Part shown: piece by piece, positions 37,383-43,335 of the stretch | How positions within the stretch are numbered: position 1 is the first letter of the stretch | Layout of the letters: each line of letters begins with the position of its first letter | Assembly: GCA_013214965.1 (NCBI GenBank) | Contig: JABSRU010000035.1 | Location: 1 to 43,335, forward strand | From: Gammaproteobacteria bacterium | GTDB lineage: Bacteria; Pseudomonadota; Gammaproteobacteria; Enterobacterales; Psychrobiaceae | Direction: 5' to 3' | DNA length: 43,335 nucleotides | Made by a program: the position numbers and the translations under genes | The notes under the pieces: generated by a model | Seen by the model: the letters and a program-made list of their open reading frames with translations, nothing else | Told to the model about the DNA's origin: nothing | Databases searched by the model: none

Positions 37383-37414
37383 AAAAAAAAATCACAATTA
37401 AGTGATTTTTTTTT
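37383..37414 (-). terminator. Terminator after HDOD gene
   Basis: A9-TCAC (37383-37395) and GTGA-T9 (37402-37414) form a perfect 13-bp AT-rich stem with a 6-base loop; the T run follows on either strand. It ends the HDOD gene transcript (minus strand) and sits upstream of the astC promoter region. Confidence 0.85.
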
Positions 37415-37438
37415 CATTTTATGGCAAAAATAGTAAAA

Positions 37439-38665
37439 TTAAACTTCAATCGCTGGCACTTTTAAAAATTTAACCTTATTAAGCATTCGAATACTATCGG
37501 CATTAAGCTGATAATATTTTAAATAAGCCGATGCTTGCGCTTTATTCATTAGCTCGGCCTTAAACATTTGTTTGAATACCGCATAAGCGCGTCCCTGTGC
37601 AATTAACCGCGCCGTTGGACTTAATTCATCCATCGTCATCGCATTAGAGAGCTGTTCGAGGGTATTGCCCAATGGGAGATGAGATAACTTAAACGCCTGC
37701 GCCAGCCGAAAGCTAATTTCAGCGCCCCGTAACGGTAAAATTTTATCGAGCACAGGGGCCGCGGACTTAATTTCAGAGATCCGATCACTCACTTCAGAGG
37801 ACTCCCCCTCTTTAGCTAGCTTATTCAGGTTTTTTAGTTGAACACTAAAACACTCGTCAATTACATGTAAAATATAAATTGCACCAATTTCATGAAAAAT
37901 TGCCTGCATATACACTTCATTAGGATTACCAATTTCCTTCGTTATGGATAACTGTCGAGCAGCTTCGGCAGTAATTTGAATATGCATCCATAATTTTCGA
38001 GAAGTTTGGTTAAACTTACGACCACTATCTTTTAATGCTTCATGCATCACTAAGAATGGCATTAATAGCCTCAAATGATCGACCCCTAAAAAACTCAAAC
38101 TTAATTCAGCATCTTTAAGCTCTAATGATTTACCTGACGATTTCTGGCCAATGGAGAATCTATTAAGCAAGGTCACCATATTTTGCATTAAGCCACGATC
38201 TTTAACGACCAAAGGCTTAAGGCGAGAAATCGACGCTGCCCGTGCATTCAGCACATTCATCGCTGACATCAAGTTTTCACTAATGGCAAATCGGCGCAGG
38301 CTTTCGGCATCGAGATTTGTTAGTTGAGCCTGAGCGGTGTCCTCTACCGTTTTAAATAGTTGCGCTTCCAGCGTTCGAAACAAATCTAAACTCGCCTGAC
38401 GTTCAGCCTGGCGCTTTAACGCCGGGCCTAATTCAACATCAAGCAAAATACGGTTGTCAGGAATTTCACTATCAACAGCAGGTTCATTAGGCTTTAATAG
38501 CACTTTACTGACTAAATAACGATAAAAGGTATGGTCTAACTCTTTTATTGAGCTCGACTTAATTCCTATTTTTTTCGTGATCGTCGCTTTAGCAGCAGAT
38601 TGCTCTTCTAAAGTCGGTTCTTCATTTGTTTGGTCCTTACCGAACCCTTTATTTAAGCGACTCAC
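37439..38665 (-). CDS. HDOD-domain signalling protein
   Basis: A 408-residue cytoplasmic protein. A polar N-terminus (1-35) precedes a central HDOD-type domain (about 95-310): LVVKDRGLMQNMVTLLNRFS, DAELSLSFLGVDHLRLLMPF, YMQAIFHEIGAIYILHVID. The HD catalytic pairs are degraded, typical of HDOD proteins, which lack phosphohydrolase activity and act in regulation. The start is GTG at 38665, with AAAGGGA overlapping the stop of the S9 peptidase gene, so the two are coupled. Target pathway unknown. Confidence 0.85.
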   Translation of the reverse strand: MSRLNKGFGKDQTNEEPTLEEQSAAKATITKKIGIKSSSIKELDHTFYRYLVSKVLLKPNEPAVDSEIPDNRILLDVELGPALKRQAERQASLDLFRTLEAQLFKTVEDTAQAQLTNLDAESLRRFAISENLMSAMNVLNARAASISRLKPLVVKDRGLMQNMVTLLNRFSIGQKSSGKSLELKDAELSLSFLGVDHLRLLMPFLVMHEALKDSGRKFNQTSRKLWMHIQITAEAARQLSITKEIGNPNEVYMQAIFHEIGAIYILHVIDECFSVQLKNLNKLAKEGESSEVSDRISEIKSAAPVLDKILPLRGAEISFRLAQAFKLSHLPLGNTLEQLSNAMTMDELSPTARLIAQGRAYAVFKQMFKAELMNKAQASAYLKYYQLNADSIRMLNKVKFLKVPAIEV

Positions 38666-38675
38666 AAAGTTCCCT

Positions 38676-41156
38676 TTATTTTAAATTTTGTTCAAATAAT
38701 TTAAAGATTCGACGATACTCGTCAAGCCAGCTTGAAGGCTGTCTAAATCCGTGAGGCTCGATCGGGTAGATAGCAGTTTCAAACATTGGTTTTTCTAATT
38801 CAATTAAGCGTTGGACTAATCTGACACTGTCTTGAAAAAACACATTGTCATCAAGCACACCAGACATAATCAATAGCGGTTTAGTTAAATTCTGAGCATA
38901 TTCAATAGGTGAACTACGACGATAAGCAATATCGTCATCATTGGGCGTATTTAGGATATTAGATGTATAACCAAAATTATAATGAGCCCAGTCAGTGACT
39001 GGTCTCAATGCCGCGCCCGCTTGAAATAAATCAGGCTCTGTAAACAATGCCATAAAAGTCATGAAACCGCCATAGGAGCCACCATAAGTTCCGACACGTT
39101 TAATATCAACTTGGAAGTGACGCCCTAAATAATTAACACCATCTTTTAAATCTTGTACTTCAGGCGTGCCCATTTGACGATATATCGCGGTACGCCAATC
39201 ACGGCCATAGCCTTTCGATGCACGATAGTCCATATCCATCACCACATAGCCTTGCTGGGCGAGTAAATTATGGAACATAAACTCACGATAATAACCTGAC
39301 CAACCATAATGTGAATTTTGTAAATAACCAGCGCCGTGATTGAATATAACGGCAGGATACGAAGAAGCTTTAGCGGAATCAAACCCCTGTGGTAAATAAA
39401 TTTTAGCGTAAATAGGTGCATCAACATGACTTGATGGCACTTTCACAATACGAGGGGCCTGCCAGTTATATTGTGCAAACTCTTCACTAACGGTCGACGT
39501 TAACCTCATTAAAGGCCGCTCGGTGTTTAATTCTTTAATATACAACTCAGGATGTTGTAATAATTTTGAATGAGTGAGTAATAATTTATCTTGCTGTGGG
39601 CTTAACTCATAATCAGTAACACCTTGTAATTGTGTTAACGCTTGCGATTTAGCAGAAGCTGTCTCGACTCGATAGATCTCATACTGCCCAGGATGGGATT
39701 TGTTAGCCTTATAGTAAATAAAACGTCCGTCGTTTGACTGAGTTAAATTACTGACTTCAAATTTACCCTGAGTAAGTGCTTGAGACTGTCCAGTGAGCGA
39801 TGTCACATACAGCTGTGAATAACCGCTTTGTTCTGACAAGTAATACAACTTGTTTGAGTCATTTAACCAACCAAATTCATTAAAGGTATAGTTGACCCAA
39901 GCATCATCGTGCAATCGGTGTAATGTCTCTAACTCAGCAGATTTAAAGTTATAGCGGGTTAACCAACGATCTTTATTATCGATTGCTTCAAACATAATGG
40001 CTAATTCGCTGCCGTCTTTATTCCAGGCAATCGCGCTTTGATCCCAGCCCCAGTCTTCAATTAAAGTAATACGACGTGCCGATTTTTTCGACTGATATTT
40101 CTTGTTTCTTTTTTTAGCATTTTCAGCTTTGACACTCGCTAGCACATCTTGGTCGTAACCGGGAAGTGCCGACAAATCGATAGTATTTTGGCTGCGGTTA
40201 GCGATATCGATTAACACAAACTGCTGATCTGGAGGGTTATCTTCAGCAACACGGGCGCGTACTAGCACCGGATCTACATAACCGGTCGCGGCTAAATAAT
40301 TTGGCATAATGTCATGTTCGCTGCGCCAATCGTAATCTTTATCTTGAGTCACCACTAATAACTGCTGACCGTTTGGCGATAAACTTAACGCGACGAGTAG
40401 TTGCTGTGGATCAAGATAAAAAGGCGGTTGCACCAGAGTGTCATTTTGATTATTTAATTGGGTTTTTCGTTGATGACGCAATGCTTTGTTATGGTGTTGC
40501 AGAGCAACATATTTAATTAAACGGTGTTGCTGCGCACCAATATAACTCATGGCTTTTTTAGGTGCGCTTGGCGCTGTCGCAAATACCACTTCCACCAATA
40601 ACTCACTCAAGCCAGTTGTTAAATTCAAACCATAAAAAGCATTGCCTTGGCGGTATGACAAACGACCATCGTTTAAAAATAGCGGTTGTGACTGAGTTTG
40701 ACTGTCACGGGTTAACTGACGTATGTCAGCGGTGACTAAATCCTTAACGAATAAATTACCTTTAAAGGTAAAAGCTTTTAGGCTGCGCGCTTGATTAAAC
40801 GCTGAATCACGTTGTGTTGCCAAATGCTGTTGATCTAAACCCAGCTTTTGAGCTTGTTTTACATTAATTGGTTGCTGATAGTAATCAAAAAACGGTGAAC
40901 CTTCCTGCTTTAAGCGATAAAAAATCGATTGATTGTCATCATTCCAATGCCCACGACTGGGTGCTGTACCCATCCAAGTTGGATCGGCCATGATTTGTTT
41001 TAACGTTAATGGTGCGCCGCTGAGTAATGGCTGGCTCGCCCTTATAGCTTCAAGCGATTGATTTTTCAGGGGTTCACTCAAGGTCTGTGGTAAAGAGGTC
41101 AATGCAGAACAACCACCTAACCCTATGATTGCGCTAACTAACAGCCAATTTTTCAT
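38676..41156 (-). CDS. S9 family prolyl-oligopeptidase-like lipoprotein
   Basis: An 826-residue envelope peptidase. Residues 1-16 form a lipoprotein signal with lipobox LGGC (Cys16). A seven-bladed beta-propeller region (about 120-570, with TolB-like repeats) leads to the alpha/beta hydrolase domain. Nucleophile Ser694 is in GGSYGG, Asp770 in GVLDDNV and His802 in EPHGF. It resembles DPP-IV/acylaminoacyl peptidases that release dipeptides or amino acids from short peptides. It is lipid-anchored, facing the periplasm. It is in an operon with the HDOD gene (10 bp apart). Confidence 0.93.
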   Translation of the reverse strand: MKNWLLVSAIIGLGGCSALTSLPQTLSEPLKNQSLEAIRASQPLLSGAPLTLKQIMADPTWMGTAPSRGHWNDDNQSIFYRLKQEGSPFFDYYQQPINVKQAQKLGLDQQHLATQRDSAFNQARSLKAFTFKGNLFVKDLVTADIRQLTRDSQTQSQPLFLNDGRLSYRQGNAFYGLNLTTGLSELLVEVVFATAPSAPKKAMSYIGAQQHRLIKYVALQHHNKALRHQRKTQLNNQNDTLVQPPFYLDPQQLLVALSLSPNGQQLLVVTQDKDYDWRSEHDIMPNYLAATGYVDPVLVRARVAEDNPPDQQFVLIDIANRSQNTIDLSALPGYDQDVLASVKAENAKKRNKKYQSKKSARRITLIEDWGWDQSAIAWNKDGSELAIMFEAIDNKDRWLTRYNFKSAELETLHRLHDDAWVNYTFNEFGWLNDSNKLYYLSEQSGYSQLYVTSLTGQSQALTQGKFEVSNLTQSNDGRFIYYKANKSHPGQYEIYRVETASAKSQALTQLQGVTDYELSPQQDKLLLTHSKLLQHPELYIKELNTERPLMRLTSTVSEEFAQYNWQAPRIVKVPSSHVDAPIYAKIYLPQGFDSAKASSYPAVIFNHGAGYLQNSHYGWSGYYREFMFHNLLAQQGYVVMDMDYRASKGYGRDWRTAIYRQMGTPEVQDLKDGVNYLGRHFQVDIKRVGTYGGSYGGFMTFMALFTEPDLFQAGAALRPVTDWAHYNFGYTSNILNTPNDDDIAYRRSSPIEYAQNLTKPLLIMSGVLDDNVFFQDSVRLVQRLIELEKPMFETAIYPIEPHGFRQPSSWLDEYRRIFKLFEQNLK

Positions 41157-41300
41157 CGAACTACCTATTTATTATTGTTGATGGGTCTTTTTATTAGAAT
41201 AAAATTGTATGCATTATCGTGCTGAATTGCCATTTTTAATGTGTTTTTTTCAGATTAAACTATAATTAATTGTACTTTATATTGGCAACGATAATTTACA

Positions 41301-41912
41301 ATGGCAAACAAAAAATCGACTCCATTCTTTACCAGCGACAAGCTCAATTTAATGCTCGCCCTTTGTGCGATCCTCATTTCATCCGCTTCTTTTTATGCTA
41401 CTTACCTTCAGGCCGACGCTGCAAAAAAACAAGTCAAAGCGGCCACTTGGCCCTGGTTAACCTTTAACACGGGTAATTACAACGGCGAGGAGAAAACAAT
41501 GGAAATTAATTTTACTATTAAAAATTCAGGAGTTGGTCCAGCCTTAATTAAGCAATTTAATTATCACTATCAGGGGGAAACATTTCAAAATCCTTATAAA
41601 TTATTTGCAGCATGCTGTATTAAACAACAAAGCTTAACCGCGATAATTAAAGAAAAGGATACAACAAAATTCATGATCCTCACTAGCCATGTCAATAAGA
41701 GTATTCTTGGGAGTGGTGAAGAGATTCAGTCCATCTCCTTCGCTAAAGGAACCTCCCCGGCTAATCATAAGTTTTGGGATAAATTGGAGAGCGAGCGCAG
41801 GAACATAAAAATGAGTGCCTGCTATTGTTCCCTACTTGATGAATGTTTCGTTATCAAACAGGGAGAGGATGTGCGCCAAGTTGAATCCTGTGCTAACTAT
41901 TATTCTCAATGA
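41301..41912 (+). CDS. Membrane-anchored Cys-containing hypothetical protein
   Basis: A 203-residue protein. One membrane helix (about 16-36) is followed by a soluble domain with [16 protein letters not shown] (69-83), a beta-sandwich-like stretch seen in other membrane-anchored hypotheticals. Six cysteines outside the helix (105, 106, 174, 176, 182, 197) suggest disulfides if the domain is periplasmic. No known family was recognised. It stands alone, divergent from the S9 gene, with its 3' end overlapping pabA by 20 bp on the other strand. Confidence 0.75.
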   Translation: MANKKSTPFFTSDKLNLMLALCAILISSASFYATYLQADAAKKQVKAATWPWLTFNTGNYNGEEKTMEINFTIKNSGVGPALIKQFNYHYQGETFQNPYKLFAACCIKQQSLTAIIKEKDTTKFMILTSHVNKSILGSGEEIQSISFAKGTSPANHKFWDKLESERRNIKMSACYCSLLDECFVIKQGEDVRQVESCANYYSQ

Positions 41913-42471
41913 AGTTACTGAGCAACGCCAATCCTTGCTCAGTCATTACCGACTCGGGGTGAAACTGAACACTCTCGAGAGCCAACATGCGATGGCGCAT
42001 TGCCATGATTTCGAGCCCTGCGGGACCACTAATTGATGCGGTCACTTCAAAGCAATCAGGTAACGTCTCGGGTTTAACCACCAGCGAATGGTAGCGTGTG
42101 ACGCGTAAAGGATTAGGCAATTCATTAAAAACGCCCAATCCAAGGTGATTAATTAACGATGTTTTACCATGCATCACTTGATGAGCGCGCACCACATCGC
42201 CACCAAACACCTGCGCTATCGCTTGATGCCCTAAACAAACCCCCAAAATAGGCAGTTTTCCGGCAAAGTATTCAATCGCTGCTAGTGATATTCCCGCCTC
42301 GTTTGGGCTGCAAGGTCCCGGTGATATCACCAAGAACTGAGGATTAAGCTGTTCAATTTCATCAAGGGTAATTTCATCATGTCGATAAACCATCACCTGC
42401 TGACCTAACTGTTGAAAATATTGCGCAAGGTTATAGGTAAATGAATCGTAATTATCAATAATTAAGAGCAT
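41893..42471 (-). CDS. pabA: Aminodeoxychorismate/anthranilate synthase glutaminase subunit
   Basis: A class I glutamine amidotransferase of 192 residues giving ammonia to PabB (folate) or TrpE (tryptophan). The triad is visible: Cys79 in LGVCLGHQ, His171 and Glu173 in [16 protein letters not shown] at the start and [11 protein letters not shown] are typical of PabA. No trpE/pabB lies nearby, so pabA is preferred to trpG by context. The start overlaps the upstream transporter stop by 10 bp. Confidence 0.93.
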   Translation of the reverse strand: MLLIIDNYDSFTYNLAQYFQQLGQQVMVYRHDEITLDEIEQLNPQFLVISPGPCSPNEAGISLAAIEYFAGKLPILGVCLGHQAIAQVFGGDVVRAHQVMHGKTSLINHLGLGVFNELPNPLRVTRYHSLVVKPETLPDCFEVTASISGPAGLEIMAMRHRMLALESVQFHPESVMTEQGLALLSNFIENNS

Positions 42472-43335
42472 GGTACGTCGCTACCTCTGTTCTTTTCTAC
42501 CCACAGGGTAATCATGCCAGCACCACAAGCGGCCACTAAAAAACTCAGTGATAATGGGATCATCGTATGATTAGAAAATTGCGCGATGACAATGGCGATA
42601 GTGGCAGCAATTAAGGTCGATAATGAACCGACCACCGCAGCGCCAACACCAGCCAAATGTCCTAAAGGTTCCATCGCCAATGAATTTAAATTACCGAACA
42701 TAATACCCATCGCAATAAAAGCGATGACCAAATAACCAGTGGTCCAGCTTAACGGTGGCATTCCTTGATTACGTAACGCTATGATTAAGAATATGAGTGA
42801 GCTCACCAGCAGTAATAAACAAGCACGCAACACCATATATTGCATGCCTTTTTTAACCACCATTTTGCCATTAAAAAACGAACTGATCCCAATCGCAAAC
42901 GCTAAGCCTGAAAAATACCAAGCAAAGGCATCGCCTAGCCCATAGGCTTGCTGAAATAATTGTTGTGACGATCCTAAATAAGTAATAAACGCGCCAGAAA
43001 CCAAGCCTGCGGTTAAGGTATACCCCATTGCCACACGATGACAACAGACTTCAACAAAGGTCGACCAAATGACTTTAGCCTTAAAAGGCTTACGATGTTC
43101 GGGTTTTAAGGTTTCAACTTGCCGCAGTGCAAACCAAATGAGCGAAATGAGCCCGATGGCCAGAATGGCAATAAAAATCATAGGCCACGGCGCGAAATAC
43201 AAAATACCTTGGCCTATTAATGGCGCGAGCATCGGCACTAAAATAAACACCACCATAATAAATGACATAATCTGTGCCATTGAACGACCGGCATATTGGT
43301 CGCGAATAATAGCCATGGTTAGCACACGAGGCGCA
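42462..43335 (-). CDS. Bcr/CflA family drug transporter (5' part beyond window)
   Basis: About 290 residues of the C-terminal part of an MFS transporter. The frame continues to the window edge without a start ([21 protein letters not shown] is the conserved motif-D-like loop of Bcr/CflA, near the middle of the N-terminal half), so the gene is cut. At least eight hydrophobic helices are seen. It is expected to export drugs such as bicyclomycin or chloramphenicol by proton antiport. It overlaps pabA by 10 bp. Confidence 0.88.
   Translation of the reverse strand, partial: APRVLTMAIIRDQYAGRSMAQIMSFIMVVFILVPMLAPLIGQGILYFAPWPMIFIAILAIGLISLIWFALRQVETLKPEHRKPFKAKVIWSTFVEVCCHRVAMGYTLTAGLVSGAFITYLGSSQQLFQQAYGLGDAFAWYFSGLAFAIGISSFFNGKMVVKKGMQYMVLRACLLLLVSSLIFLIIALRNQGMPPLSWTTGYLVIAFIAMGIMFGNLNSLAMEPLGHLAGVGAAVVGSLSTLIAATIAIVIAQFSNHTMIPLSLSFLVAACGAGMITLWVEKNRGSDVPCS

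Overview
This window is core chromosome of a marine-type gammaproteobacterium in the Alteromonadales. The gene orders match those shared by Escherichia coli and Shewanella-like genomes: rrn-murI...trmA-yijD-fabR, cutA-dsbD, ubiD-fre, ubiC-ubiA, fkpA...slyX-yheV-yheS-yheT-yheU-prkB, moeA-moeB and astC-astA-astD. The ast/HDOD/S9 peptidase/pabA cluster and the single-copy fliL-like gene beside ubiCA point to Shewanellaceae or a close relative (Psychrobium, Moritella or Ferrimonas type). This assignment is inferred from gene order and protein resemblance; no search was run. The DNA looks AT-rich throughout by eye.

Layout. Bases 1-350 hold the very 5' end of a 16S rRNA gene on the minus strand, its antitermination leader and a strong rrn promoter. 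Then come a membrane-anchored RRM RNA-binding protein, murI, a DUF5610-like protein, trmA, yijD and fabR (to 5.6 kb). A 113-bp inverted-repeat element lies between trmA and yijD. Bases 5.8-16 kb carry an acyltransferase, fxsA, cutA-dsbD, ubiD-fre, a DinF-type MATE exporter, a secreted polysaccharide deacetylase coupled to the rhomboid protease glpG, and aquaporin Z. Bases 16-18 kb carry a FliL-like protein and ubiC-ubiA. The stretch 18.0-18.9 kb has no intact gene. It holds a decayed secreted PEP-CTERM-type gene and a 172-bp inverted-repeat (MITE-like) element. Bases 18.9-26 kb form the fkpA-slyX-yheV-yheS-yheT-yheU-prkB neighbourhood, with an extra WD40 lipoprotein and a TIGR02444-type protein. 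A questin-oxidase-like protein follows moeA-moeB. Bases 29.3-30.8 kb encode a full-length aerolysin-family pore-forming toxin. Next come an MdaB-like reductase with a divergent LysR regulator and the arginine succinyltransferase genes astC-astA-astD with a DUF1338 protein. Last are an HDOD protein, an S9 lipoprotein peptidase, a hypothetical membrane protein, pabA and the end of a Bcr/CflA transporter cut by the window edge.

How the genes work together. Most are housekeeping: cell wall (murI), tRNA modification (trmA), control of unsaturated lipids (fabR), thiol reduction in the periplasm (dsbD), ubiquinone synthesis (ubiC, ubiA, ubiD), molybdenum cofactor synthesis (moeA, moeB), arginine catabolism (astCAD) and folate synthesis (pabA). 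The standout is the aerolysin. It keeps all four cysteines, the Trp-rich receptor-region loop, the amphipathic insertion loop and a C-terminal activation peptide with a textbook furin-type RQRR site, in a genome whose other genes here look non-Aeromonas. The second point is the broken PEP-CTERM gene next to a non-autonomous mobile-like element, which suggests a lost exosortase substrate.
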